Shown piece after piece: positions 7,698-15,210 of a DNA stretch of 22,539 bases. This DNA comes from a virus. The translations under genes were made by a program, and so were the position numbers. Under the pieces are notes generated by a model that saw nothing but the letters and a program-made list of their open reading frames with translations, searched no databases and was not told where the DNA came from. Position 1 is the stretch's first letter; each line of letters starts with the position of its first letter. The stretch is taken from positions 1 to 22,539 of IMG/VR virus record IMGVR_UViG_3300030503_000146. One strand, 5' to 3'.

Positions 7698-8615
7698 TTA
7701 AGCAACACCGAACGCGCCGAGCGGATCCGACCAACCGAAGCTGTAACGCTCGCGGCTCTTGTAACGGACGTTGCCGGTATCGAAGTCTCCATCCATTGAG
7801 TTCTGCAACGGGACACGCACGAAGTGCTTCAAGCCATTCGGCACATCCGTCAAGAGGTACCAACCGTGGGTATCGGTCAAGAAGTGGTTGACCTTGTAAC
7901 CTTCCGGAATCGAACCCATCGCCTTCAGGGCATTGATGTCGTTGTCCGAGGTTCCGACCCGAAGCTCCGTATCGAGCAACCGCTTGGAGACGAACATCTG
8001 GTTCGGCGGAACAATCAGCTTCCTGGGCTTCGCAGCGATCAGAAGACCGCGCTCATCCGTCCAGGCAGCAATCGCGATCACTGCGGCTTCAAGGGAAGTC
8101 TCATTCAAGTCAGGCGAAGTCGAGAACGTGTTGGCATTCGTGCCACCGGAGACGAGCGGATGAGCCGAGGAGAACAAGGGCTGTCCGTCGCCAGGGGAGG
8201 CAACCGAGCTTCCCGTAGGCAGGGCAAACCCGGTATTGATCACATACGCGGCCTTGACCTGCTTGGTATACGCCATGGCTCGCGCCAGGGACTTGGTATA
8301 CCGCTTAGACAAGCTGTCGTACAAGTTGTCTTCAATGGCTTCCTCAGTGATCGCAAACCCGAGAGCGATCGTCTCGTGGTTGTAGCGAGCGGTCCAGGCT
8401 TCCTGCGCATTATCGTAGGCAATTGCAGTACCTTCGTTCTTGACCGGAGCTGCGTTAAAACCCGCCAGCTTGGTCTCTTCCTCGAAGGAGCGCTCTGAGG
8501 TCTCTACCTCATAGATCTCTTTATGCTCTTCGCCATAGGTGGCGTACTCCATACCAAACAGGGCGTTTAGTCCTGGGAGCAATTCCTTCAATAGTTGTGC
8601 GCGTGAAATAGCCAT
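7698..8615 (-). CDS. Major capsid protein (HK97-fold, Mu gpT-like)
   Basis: This 305-residue protein builds the icosahedral head shell. The N-terminal region has LLPGLNALFGMEYATYGEEHKEIYEV, followed by the E-loop-like acidic segment ETSERSFEEETKLAG. Typical Mu-like head-subunit features follow: FAITEEAIEDNLYD with a run of helical residues, GQPLFSSAHPLVSGGT, PRKLIVPPNQMFVSKRLL, and the C-terminal GNVRYKSRERYSFGWSDPLG. The length fits the gpT-type major head proteins. The start at 8615 has a strong AGGAG site five bases upstream. It is preceded by scaffold and decoration-type genes and followed by a structural gene, the standard head order. This is the most secure head assignment in the window. 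Confidence 0.93.
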   Translation of the reverse strand: MAISRAQLLKELLPGLNALFGMEYATYGEEHKEIYEVETSERSFEEETKLAGFNAAPVKNEGTAIAYDNAQEAWTARYNHETIALGFAITEEAIEDNLYDSLSKRYTKSLARAMAYTKQVKAAYVINTGFALPTGSSVASPGDGQPLFSSAHPLVSGGTNANTFSTSPDLNETSLEAAVIAIAAWTDERGLLIAAKPRKLIVPPNQMFVSKRLLDTELRVGTSDNDINALKAMGSIPEGYKVNHFLTDTHGWYLLTDVPNGLKHFVRVPLQNSMDGDFDTGNVRYKSRERYSFGWSDPLGAFGVA

Positions 8616-8631
8616 TTATTACTCCTAAGAA

Positions 8632-9567
8632 TTAAGCACCGACCGCGTTAAAGTAGCAGTTGTAACCGAAGTTCCAAGACACCAACACTTCCGGATATCC
8701 AATGAACGTCAAGTTGGAGCTGGCCGGAAGAGTAACCGCCGAGTCCAGCGTCAAGGTAGAACCTGTGGCAGCGATCACCGTTGCGTAGTTAGAGACGTTG
8801 GTACGCACCGTGCCCGAGCCGGTGCAGATCAACTGCATGCCGGGGACGATACCCAACGCAGCACTTGCGCCGGGAAGAGTCGGGCCGTAACTAGCAACAG
8901 TTGAAGTCATCGTCACCGTAGCGCTGGAACCCGAGGTCGAACCCGTGCCGTTGAAGGAAACCGCCGTATCCGGCACAACGCCCAAGCAGCGGAAGGGAAG
9001 GGTCGTAGTCACACGAGCACCGGCACCCGCGTTGCTGGTCGCAACCGTCACCGCGCCCGAAACACCCATCGCGGAGTCACCGGTAAGAGTGGAACCCGCC
9101 GTACCCGTCACCGAGTAGAGGTTAGAGCCAACATAGTAGGGATTGAGGTATCCCACTGCGGTCACGGTATTAGACAGGGTCGTCTGGGGCTGCTGGAGCA
9201 CTGCGACGCGGAACACTGCCTGCGGGTCATCAACCACATAAGCCAGGGCATCCTGTGCAACCGTGGAAGCGGCCCAGGTCTGATAGCGGTTCTTACCGTA
9301 GATGGGGCCGCTCGCCGAAGAGTACTCAGCACCTACGAAGATGCCGAGAGTTCCAGCGACCGGAGAGGCCGTGGAAGTCGTCATGCTGGTGGTGATTACC
9401 GTGCCAAAAGTAGCTGCGGTATTCAACTGGATAATGTCACCAGTAAAAAGTCCCGTGGCGTAAGCACTCTGAATGGGGTACATGCGGGTAGATCCCGAGT
9501 AGACCCGTCCACCGACGAGGTTGGATGGCTTAAAGCCGTAAGCCGCTGCAACGTAAGGATAACCCAT
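8632..9567 (-). CDS. Head-associated structural protein (putative decoration/minor capsid)
   Basis: This 311-residue protein begins MGYPYVAAAYGFKPSNLVGG at ATG 9567, which has an AGGAG site eight bases upstream. The YGFKP-NL-GG-V-SGSTR-YPI motif and the C-terminal VLVSWNFGYNCYFNAVGA end are seen in a protein family encoded just before the capsid gene in many environmental podovirus-like phages. The middle is rich in Thr/Ser/Ala/Gly (for instance VTATGS and TLDSAVTL repeats) and is probably beta-structured. Its size, a dedicated strong ribosome-binding site and its place between scaffold and capsid suggest an abundant virion protein such as a decoration or vertex protein. That role is inferred. 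Confidence 0.8.
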   Translation of the reverse strand: MGYPYVAAAYGFKPSNLVGGRVYSGSTRMYPIQSAYATGLFTGDIIQLNTAATFGTVITTSMTTSTASPVAGTLGIFVGAEYSSASGPIYGKNRYQTWAASTVAQDALAYVVDDPQAVFRVAVLQQPQTTLSNTVTAVGYLNPYYVGSNLYSVTGTAGSTLTGDSAMGVSGAVTVATSNAGAGARVTTTLPFRCLGVVPDTAVSFNGTGSTSGSSATVTMTSTVASYGPTLPGASAALGIVPGMQLICTGSGTVRTNVSNYATVIAATGSTLTLDSAVTLPASSNLTFIGYPEVLVSWNFGYNCYFNAVGA

Positions 9568-9581
9568 TGTCTAACTCCTAA

Positions 9582-10049
9582 TTAAGATTTACTGCCACGG
9601 CCAAAAGTAACTTCTGACTTCCGCTCCGCAAACAACTTCATGTTGGACCTTGAGTCCTGTGTCCGCATAAAACTATTATCTACTGCTTCAATCTGAGACT
9701 TCGCCAGGTTCTCGTAGTAGGCGCGCCGCTGCGCTACCACTTCGCTACGAATCTTACAAAGCAAAAGTCCACCAATCTCAATATTCCCTTTAAACCGACT
9801 CGTCGGGTTGTCATCTCCAAGATGCATCAACTCCGGATGGTCGTCTGCTTTACAAGGGGTCCACCCCTCACGGAAATTGGCAGAGACATTAGTCGGGTCC
9901 GGCTGACCCATCAGGCTGATGCGGATATATCGAAATTCCCAACCCGGTTGGGGTTTCGGAGTGGGGAGAAGCTGTGGCGGGGTCCACGACGCAGGGCGTT
10001 GTGCCAACTCACGAGTCTCCAATTCACGTTGAATCCGATTCTCAGCCAT
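9582..10049 (-). CDS. Conserved phage protein between scaffold and head genes
   Basis: The 155-residue product starts at ATG 10049, with a GGAG site contributed by the last codons of the scaffold gene two bases upstream. It opens with a charged helix (MAENRIQRELETRELAQRP). It continues with a Pro-rich linker, a beta segment (WEFRYIRISLMGQPDPTNVS), the motif REGWTPCKADDHPEL, a segment IGGLLLCKIRSEVVAQRRAYYENLAK that is likely a helix, and a basic Ser-rich end. The block with W-P and GLLLCKI-E-V-QR--YY is one I associate with unnamed proteins in the same syntenic position. A role in head assembly is likely. There is no enzymatic signature. Confidence 0.75.
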   Translation of the reverse strand: MAENRIQRELETRELAQRPASWTPPQLLPTPKPQPGWEFRYIRISLMGQPDPTNVSANFREGWTPCKADDHPELMHLGDDNPTSRFKGNIEIGGLLLCKIRSEVVAQRRAYYENLAKSQIEAVDNSFMRTQDSRSNMKLFAERKSEVTFGRGSKS

Positions 10050-10051
10050 GT

Positions 10052-11023
10052 TTACTTAATCTCCAGTTTTGCCATTTCACGTACATACGCTTCCGGCGTG
10101 ACACCCAAACGCTTGGCAATTGCTGCTGCCGATGCGGTAATAGTGACTCGTTTTGCGGAAGTGCTGCGTGAAGCAGGAGCGACAACTGTCGCGGGTTTGC
10201 GGGGAGAGGTTTTATCCTCTTTCGTTTCTTTCTCGTCTGCGGAGTCTTCTGTAAAGTACTCCGGGAAGCGTTTCCGCATATCAGAGTCTATTTGTTTATA
10301 GTACTCATCCGTGCGGGGGTCTACACCCTTCTCGACCAGTTTCTCATGCAGAGCCAGTGAGAGAGCGGTCATTTCTCTGTCAGTACCGAACCATCCGTTC
10401 TTAGCTCGCCAGGCGTCGGCTTTTGGATCGACGGCAGGAGCCTTGGTTTGTACTTGACTCTGTTGGGTATTATTTACAGGAGTTTCTTTCTCTTGTAAAG
10501 AGGGTTTAAAACTTTCTGCACGACCCACCTTAGCCTTAGCATCATATAAAGCTTCCTGCGCCTGAGAGATCAGATCCGCATCACCCGACGCATTAGCCTG
10601 GCGAAGCTTCTCACGAGCTGCTTCCAACTGTGCCTTAGCGGCCTCACCCACCTCGGTAACGAAGATCTTCTCGCCAGTTGCAAGCCTTTGCTTAAGCGCT
10701 TGATTTTCCTGATATTGTGCCTGGGCGAATCGAGCTGCTTCATCTCTCTCACGAGCAGATGCTTCTTTAAGACGACGCTCGTCATGGAAAGCCTTCTTTA
10801 GGGTTTTAAGCCTGGTTTGAACCTTCTCACTGTACTCATCAAGATCATCATCTTTATCAAGTGCCGCGACGATTTCTTTAGGCAGTGCTTGCCTATTACG
10901 ATCCTCTTCGGGGGTATCGTCTACTATCTCTATATTAATCTTCTCTTCTTCGGCTTCTACTTTCTTATTAGGCCCATCAACTCCCTTTGTGTCGGGAAAT
11001 TCAAACTTTTCACTGACTGCCAT
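10052..11023 (-). CDS. Capsid scaffolding protein
   Basis: This 323-residue protein is predicted to direct procapsid assembly. It has the composition of a scaffold: a highly acidic N-terminus (EAEEEKINIEIVDDTPEEDR), a long charged coiled coil (about residues 60-150, rich in Glu, Lys, Arg, Ala, Gln), a Gln/Thr linker, and a C-terminal globular part. The C-terminal part contains WFGTDREMTALSLALHEKLV and the D-YYKQIDSDMRKRFPEYF motif typical of environmental-phage scaffold proteins. The last 35 residues, SAKRVTITAS...AKRLGVTPEAYVREMAKLEIK, are basic and helical, like a capsid-binding end. The start at 11023 is backed by an AAAGGTGAT site. It overlaps the upstream small gene by 14 bases. Confidence 0.85.
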   Translation of the reverse strand: MAVSEKFEFPDTKGVDGPNKKVEAEEEKINIEIVDDTPEEDRNRQALPKEIVAALDKDDDLDEYSEKVQTRLKTLKKAFHDERRLKEASARERDEAARFAQAQYQENQALKQRLATGEKIFVTEVGEAAKAQLEAAREKLRQANASGDADLISQAQEALYDAKAKVGRAESFKPSLQEKETPVNNTQQSQVQTKAPAVDPKADAWRAKNGWFGTDREMTALSLALHEKLVEKGVDPRTDEYYKQIDSDMRKRFPEYFTEDSADEKETKEDKTSPRKPATVVAPASRSTSAKRVTITASAAAIAKRLGVTPEAYVREMAKLEIK

Positions 11024-11201
11024 TTGATATCACCTTTTGCGCTGTTTGAGGCGTTGTTAAATCTGCTTCACACCAAGGACAAAACTCATAAGACTTCTTG
11101 TCATACGCCCAACTAAAATGTTTGGGCCTCCATAACTTTCCATCCGGGGTTCCCATGAACTTACCCAACATAGAAAAGAATTCAGGACATTTACACTGCA
11201 C
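11010..11201 (-). CDS. Small Cys-rich (zinc-knuckle-like) protein
   Basis: This 63-residue protein starts at GTG 11201, overlapping the upstream stop by 11 bases, and runs 14 bases into the scaffold gene. It has C-K-C near the N-terminus and C-P-W-C-E-A-D-L near the C-terminus, the latter being a zinc-ribbon-like knuckle. The intervening segment is aromatic and basic (KLWRPKHFSWAYDKKSYEF). It lies in a run of three short genes between the GroES-like protein and the scaffold. The Cys arrangement is visible. Zinc binding and function are inferred. Confidence 0.65.
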   Translation of the reverse strand: MQCKCPEFFSMLGKFMGTPDGKLWRPKHFSWAYDKKSYEFCPWCEADLTTPQTAQKVISNGSQ

Positions 11202-11406
11202 TGCATACCTTGCACAGTTTCAAATTAGTCTGCCGCCATAGGTACCTTTTCCAGTACTTCCAGCCTTTCTCGGCCTGACGACCACAGGCTGTGGGGCCTT
11301 CACTGGTATTACCGAATTTGACGTGTACCGTGTTGCCGCCTGGAGAAGCCACGTAGATGAACCTTTTTAGTCTCATACTTTTTTTGATCGTTACTTTAGT
11401 GGTCAT
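11191..11406 (-). CDS. Small basic protein with Cys pairs
   Basis: The 71-residue product begins with ATG 11406, overlapping the GroES-like gene's stop by four bases (ATGA). It is strongly basic (MTTKVTIKKSMRLKRF) with a beta-like stretch (IYVASPGGNTVHVKFGNTS). It contains ACGRQ, then a Trp/Tyr/Lys-rich loop (KGWKYWKRYLWRQTNLK), and ends with LCKVCSAV. The TxCGR...C-x-x-C order resembles a small zinc-ribbon seen in phage proteins of unknown role. Operon coupling supports the gene. Its function is unknown. Confidence 0.7.
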   Translation of the reverse strand: MTTKVTIKKSMRLKRFIYVASPGGNTVHVKFGNTSEGPTACGRQAEKGWKYWKRYLWRQTNLKLCKVCSAV

Positions 11407-11786
11407 ACTCTACTAATTCCTCTTGGGTCGTCCACCACACCTTCCACACTATCGTCATTAATGAGTCGCCATTCGGTCCCATGAATAAGGATTCTGGTCC
11501 CGGTATAGGCACGAACGAGTACGAAGTCGCCTTCTTTGCACCACGGTCCCGAAGGAAAGCGTTTAGGATCTTTGTAAGCGTCCGGACCCACCTTAGCGAC
11601 ATAAAGCACCTGTGTGATTTGCTCCTCTACGGCTTTCACTTGATCTGGCTTCACGAGCTTACTGCCCGCCCACGCTCCCTCAATCTTCGGTACCATGGTC
11701 AAAATATGAAACCCCGAAGGCTCAGGAACCTGATGGGCCTTCATCTCGGCTTCTTCTTTCGTTTCCTTAATTGCTACATCACTCAC
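11403..11786 (-). CDS. Phage GroES-like co-chaperonin (Cpn10 fold)
   Basis: This 127-residue protein resembles bacterial GroES, which caps GroEL and helps fold large substrates such as capsid subunits. After an acidic leader, residues about 22-127 show the Cpn10 pattern: SGFHILTMVPKIE (first strand), AWAGSKLVKPDQ (the position of the mobile loop and LP-type motif), TQVLYVAKVGPDAYKD (GxVVxVG-type strand), WCKEGDFVLVRAYTGTRI (GD-V-F-YGT strand) and EWRLINDDSVEGVV (E--ll-e-DIlav end). The start is GTG 11786, eight bases inside the preceding gene, with a GAGGA site upstream. Its place between portal and scaffold genes fits a role in head-protein folding. The alternative is a Cpn10-fold structural protein that does not bind GroEL. 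Confidence 0.8.
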   Translation of the reverse strand: MSDVAIKETKEEAEMKAHQVPEPSGFHILTMVPKIEGAWAGSKLVKPDQVKAVEEQITQVLYVAKVGPDAYKDPKRFPSGPWCKEGDFVLVRAYTGTRILIHGTEWRLINDDSVEGVVDDPRGISRV

Positions 11787-11970
11787 CTTTGTCTTCCTCC
11801 TCTTGTGCTTTTTTGATTGCGTCCTCGATTACTTCTTTGCAGTAAATCAAACCTCGGATCTGCCCACACAAAAACCTATAATCGGACCAATCCGAACATT
11901 TGCCTGCCGCAATCGTAGAACCTAGATATTCAGCCTTTTCCTCCAATTCCTTCAAAATATAATCGATCAT
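11779..11970 (-). CDS. Small conserved helical phage protein downstream of portal
   Basis: This 63-residue protein starts at ATG 11970 in an ATGA overlap with the portal stop. It is almost entirely helical and charged (MIDYILKELEEKAEYLGSTI, YRFLCGQIRGLIYCKEVIEDAIKKAQEEE). The YR-L-G-IRGL---K--I-D pattern recurs in small proteins located immediately after portal genes in related phages and is usually annotated as hypothetical. It may bind the portal or the scaffold. Its role is not established. Confidence 0.75.
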   Translation of the reverse strand: MIDYILKELEEKAEYLGSTIAAGKCSDWSDYRFLCGQIRGLIYCKEVIEDAIKKAQEEEDKGE

Positions 11971-14846
11971 TTCTTACTCGCCCCTCCTGCTGGTTTACTG
12001 GCCTTGGCTTGCGCCGCAGCCGCCTTTGCTTGAACTGTCTTCTCTTTCTCTATTGCTTTCTCGTGTGCGTGCTCAGCCTCCATCTGCGCCTGATCCGCAT
12101 CCAACTGTGTATTATGTTTGTGAAGTTCTGTCTCCGTATCCCTGGCGTGCTTGTGGAGATCAGCCTTCAAGTCCAAGTTCTTCTGCCGCTCTTCCCGATG
12201 CTTCTGCGCCATCTCCACCATCTGGTCATTCCGCTGCTTGTGCAGGTCCACCATGTGGTCATCCACATGCTTGTGGGTGTCGTGCATCATCTCGGCTTTC
12301 TTCTGGGCTATGTCAGCGCCAACCTTGTAGCCCTCCATCTCGTGCTTACTCTCCTCAAGCCGTTGCTTATCGGCGTCGGCCGCCGCCTGGGTTGCCAACT
12401 GCTTACGCTGGATATCCGCCTGCTGATGAGTACTTGCGATCTGTACACCCAACTTCGACCCTTCTATATGGCCCTGCTGTGCCAACTGCTGATTCTGGAA
12501 ATCTTGACTGTCTTTCTTAGCCGCCGCATCCATGAGATCTTTCTGGCTCTTGCGCTGAATCTCAGCTTGTTTTAGCTGCATCTCTAACTGCTCGATCTGA
12601 GCTTTCTGCTGAGCTACTTGCTGCTTGAGCTGCAATTCCCCTTGCTTGATTTGCAATTCTTGCTGCTGCATCTGGATGAGCGGGTCTTGCTGCATTTGCT
12701 GGGCCTGCTGAGCTTGAGCTTCTTGTTTATCTTTTTGTAGTAGCTTGGCTGCTGCTTGAGCGGCGAGAGAAGACAGTTGAGCCTCAATTGCAGGAGGTAG
12801 ATAGCCCGTGTCATTCTCATAATCTGGCGGCGGAGGATAGGATCCTCCAAGTTGCTTTTCAATTTCACGTCGGTACTGCCATGCTACGTGCTCCATGATG
12901 TGTGCCATCGCCGCGCCCATGATCAACTGCGCCTGCGGGTTCTGGCCAATAACCTGCATAATTTTGGGGTCCTGAATAGCCGACATGTGCACAGCCAGGT
13001 GCGCCTCGTGGTCTTGCTCGATAAACGCCTTCACGGGCTTACCCATCATCACGGCCATATTCTCGGACACGGGGTCCACCGGCTTCATGTCATCTTTCAT
13101 CGGCACAATACGTTGGGAATTCTTGACCCCCAAGGTCTCGATCATTTGCCGGTGCAGATAAGGGAGGTCGTAAATCTGGGGCGCTGATGCAGCCAGTTGG
13201 ATAACAGCTTGAAACTGAACGACTCTCTGCGACATTGTTGACGCATTAGGATCAGATACTGGAATGATGTCGCAGGAATCATAGTCGGATTGTCGAGCAG
13301 CAGCCGACCCAACTTCCGGTGTGTAGGGGTAGTCGGGAGAAGCAGATTCTCGTATAATGGCTGCAAGGAGCTTGAACTCCTGTTTCATCGAGTAATAGAT
13401 CCGGGCCTGCACCGCCGACATGACCTTCAGAGTCCGTTCTAGAATAGCCAGCGTAGTCCCGACCGGGGCTTGCGAACTCATATCTGAGATCTTCAAATCT
13501 GCCACAGCGGCGAATCGACGCCCGTCCTCAATAACTTTGTCCATTAACTCAAGGAGGGTCTGTGAAGGCTCTTTATAAGGCAGCGGTAAAATATTATCTT
13601 TTATGGCTCCAGAGGGTAGGTCTACGTCCCGCCATTCGCCTGGAGCTATGGGAGTATCGTCACCCTTTATCCGCAACCCGCGTGATTTCATACCGCCGGG
13701 TAGATTTGACAATGTTCCTGCATCAATTAACTGACGCATCAGCGATGTCGCCGCTTTTGTATGACCCCCTATCAGGTGGATCATACCGAAGTAGTAAAAG
13801 CCAAACCCTGGGATATACCCGTAGTGTACAAAATGTTGGCGTCGCGCTTTTAAGGGGTCACTTTCCAGCCAGTTCCGCCGAATTGAGAGGACCGTGTTGG
13901 TACCTTTTTCAACAGTCACCACATAAGGCAACTTAATCCCAGTCTCTTCCCCGTCCTCATCCTTGTCCTCGTGTCCCGGCAAGTGCATGTCCACGTGCAT
14001 CTCAAGCAAGCAGAACCTGTGGTCCATCGTCGCCGACATGCCGGAGTCGAGTGCCTTCTGCTTCTCAACCTCATCGAGCACCAGCATGGGCTCACCCAAC
14101 GGGATATCCCGGTAGAACCCACTCACCTGGAGCCGTCGCATCTCATTCTTGGTCTTGCGCATCCGATGGGTGATGCGCTCAGCAGTCTGGATATTGGCCG
14201 CGCCATACGGGACGATCACATCCTCGGCAGCGATATAGACACTAGTCTGCCGGTCTAAGCTCGGATCGAAGTAAACTTTCTTAAACGAATTGCCCGACAG
14301 GCATAACGCCATGAGCATGCGCTCATGCTCGATCCGGTACTCTTGCATGACCTCGGTCAGCTCATAATTCATGTCATCGGCGACGCGCTTCGCCGAGGCT
14401 AGCTTTTCCGGGGTTTCTTTACCGATGACGTGGGTCTTGACGGGACCAGCAGCCGGAAACGTCTCCATAATAGTTTCAGACTGAAACCGTACCGCGCTCT
14501 CCATGAGCAGTGGATGATGAACACCGCATGCACCCGCCCAAGGTTCAGTACGATCTTCATACTTGAGCCCCAGTAGCTTCAAGCCTTTAATATAGGTATC
14601 CAGCCAATCCTTGCGGCTGGTGCAATCTTCCTCATAGTCGGCAACCAACGTGGAAGCCAAGCTCCCGAGATGCTTCTCAATCTCCGGATCTTCAGCTAAG
14701 TTCCTATCAAAGTCATCCCCAGGATCAGGCGCGCCATCCGGCTCGTAGTCATCCGATTCCCCTTCGATGATGATCTCTATTTCTGGACCTTCTTCTAAAG
14801 AGGCAATGCCCTGAGGGGCACGAGAGATGGACTTGTCGATGCTCAT
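11967..14846 (-). CDS. Portal protein (P22-like) with extended coiled-coil C-terminus
   Basis: This 959-residue protein forms the dodecameric DNA channel at one head vertex. After an acidic N-terminus, the core shows P22-type portal features: DRTEPWAGACGVHHPLLMES, VRFQSETIMETFPAAGPVK, then EYRIEHERMLMALCLSGNSF and KKVYFDPSLDRQTSVYIAAEDVIVPYG (about residues 95-225). Middle elements include PLKARRQHFVHYGYIPGFGFYYFG and MSSQAPVGTTLAILERTLKVMSA. From about residue 690 the protein is a Gln/Ala/Lys-rich, then His-rich, coiled coil of some 270 residues ending in KPAGGASKK. P22 portal also has a long helical barrel, but this tail is unusually long. The gene starts in an ATGA overlap and ends in one. 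It is the longest complete gene in the window. Confidence 0.93.
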   Translation of the reverse strand: MSIDKSISRAPQGIASLEEGPEIEIIIEGESDDYEPDGAPDPGDDFDRNLAEDPEIEKHLGSLASTLVADYEEDCTSRKDWLDTYIKGLKLLGLKYEDRTEPWAGACGVHHPLLMESAVRFQSETIMETFPAAGPVKTHVIGKETPEKLASAKRVADDMNYELTEVMQEYRIEHERMLMALCLSGNSFKKVYFDPSLDRQTSVYIAAEDVIVPYGAANIQTAERITHRMRKTKNEMRRLQVSGFYRDIPLGEPMLVLDEVEKQKALDSGMSATMDHRFCLLEMHVDMHLPGHEDKDEDGEETGIKLPYVVTVEKGTNTVLSIRRNWLESDPLKARRQHFVHYGYIPGFGFYYFGMIHLIGGHTKAATSLMRQLIDAGTLSNLPGGMKSRGLRIKGDDTPIAPGEWRDVDLPSGAIKDNILPLPYKEPSQTLLELMDKVIEDGRRFAAVADLKISDMSSQAPVGTTLAILERTLKVMSAVQARIYYSMKQEFKLLAAIIRESASPDYPYTPEVGSAAARQSDYDSCDIIPVSDPNASTMSQRVVQFQAVIQLAASAPQIYDLPYLHRQMIETLGVKNSQRIVPMKDDMKPVDPVSENMAVMMGKPVKAFIEQDHEAHLAVHMSAIQDPKIMQVIGQNPQAQLIMGAAMAHIMEHVAWQYRREIEKQLGGSYPPPPDYENDTGYLPPAIEAQLSSLAAQAAAKLLQKDKQEAQAQQAQQMQQDPLIQMQQQELQIKQGELQLKQQVAQQKAQIEQLEMQLKQAEIQRKSQKDLMDAAAKKDSQDFQNQQLAQQGHIEGSKLGVQIASTHQQADIQRKQLATQAAADADKQRLEESKHEMEGYKVGADIAQKKAEMMHDTHKHVDDHMVDLHKQRNDQMVEMAQKHREERQKNLDLKADLHKHARDTETELHKHNTQLDADQAQMEAEHAHEKAIEKEKTVQAKAAAAQAKASKPAGGASKK

Positions 14847-15055
14847 CGTTTAACTCGTGTCCAGCCAAAATCCGGATCTTTTACGAGTACGGTGTCACCT
14901 GAATCTTCTTTATCGTAAAATACTTTTGGGGGTTTGACGCGAAATCTGAAATACCACCTACGACTACCGATCATTAAATAAATTACAGGCCCCCGGCTCC
15001 AGCCGAAATTTAAGCCTTGTTTAATCAATCCCCCTTCGGGTCGATAGTGGATCAC
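14843..15055 (-). CDS. Small basic aromatic protein between terminase and portal
   Basis: The 70-residue product starts at GTG 15055 in a GTGA overlap with the previous mini-gene and overlaps the portal ATG by four bases, so it is translationally coupled on both sides. It is basic and aromatic (LNFGWSRGPVIYLMIGSRRWYFRFRVKPP) with a beta-like pattern, and it ends TVLVKDPDFGWTRVKR. It has no Cys and no convincing membrane helix. No family is recognised. Its place between large terminase and portal suggests packaging or neck assembly only by association. Confidence 0.7.
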   Translation of the reverse strand: MIHYRPEGGLIKQGLNFGWSRGPVIYLMIGSRRWYFRFRVKPPKVFYDKEDSGDTVLVKDPDFGWTRVKR

Positions 15056-15210
15056 TGTTTGTATCTCAAGAAGTAAGCGAAGGGTTCTGAGGGTCTAATC
15101 AAGCTGATCACCAGCCCCACAATCTCGTAACGCTCAGCATGTTGGATGGATCGGCGGAAGGTTTCAGCCTCTTCAAGCGTTTTATATCCAGTCTGAAAGG
15201 CTGTGACCAT
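15052..15210 (-). CDS. 52-residue mini-protein after terminase large subunit
   Basis: This frame starts at ATG 15210 in a TGATG junction with the terminase stop and ends in a GTGA overlap with the next gene. The product begins MVTAFQTGYKTLEEAETFRR and ends PFAYFLRYKQ. It is an amphipathic helix followed by two beta-like segments (YEIVGLVISLI, FAYFLRYK), a compact alpha-beta composition. The exact fit between coupled neighbours is the main support. The function is unknown. Confidence 0.65.
   Translation of the reverse strand: MVTAFQTGYKTLEEAETFRRSIQHAERYEIVGLVISLIRPSEPFAYFLRYKQ

Noticed and set aside
7824-8498. 224-codon plus-strand frame opposite the major capsid gene
   Set aside because: The minus-strand capsid protein is unmistakable over the same interval. 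The plus frame is Arg/Gly-rich antisense noise.
12009-12575. Long plus-strand frame opposite the portal tail
   Set aside because: It mirrors the Gln/Lys-rich coiled coil of the portal gene. The composition is leucine- and cysteine-rich, as antisense reading of such sequence produces, and there is no ribosome-binding site or operon fit.
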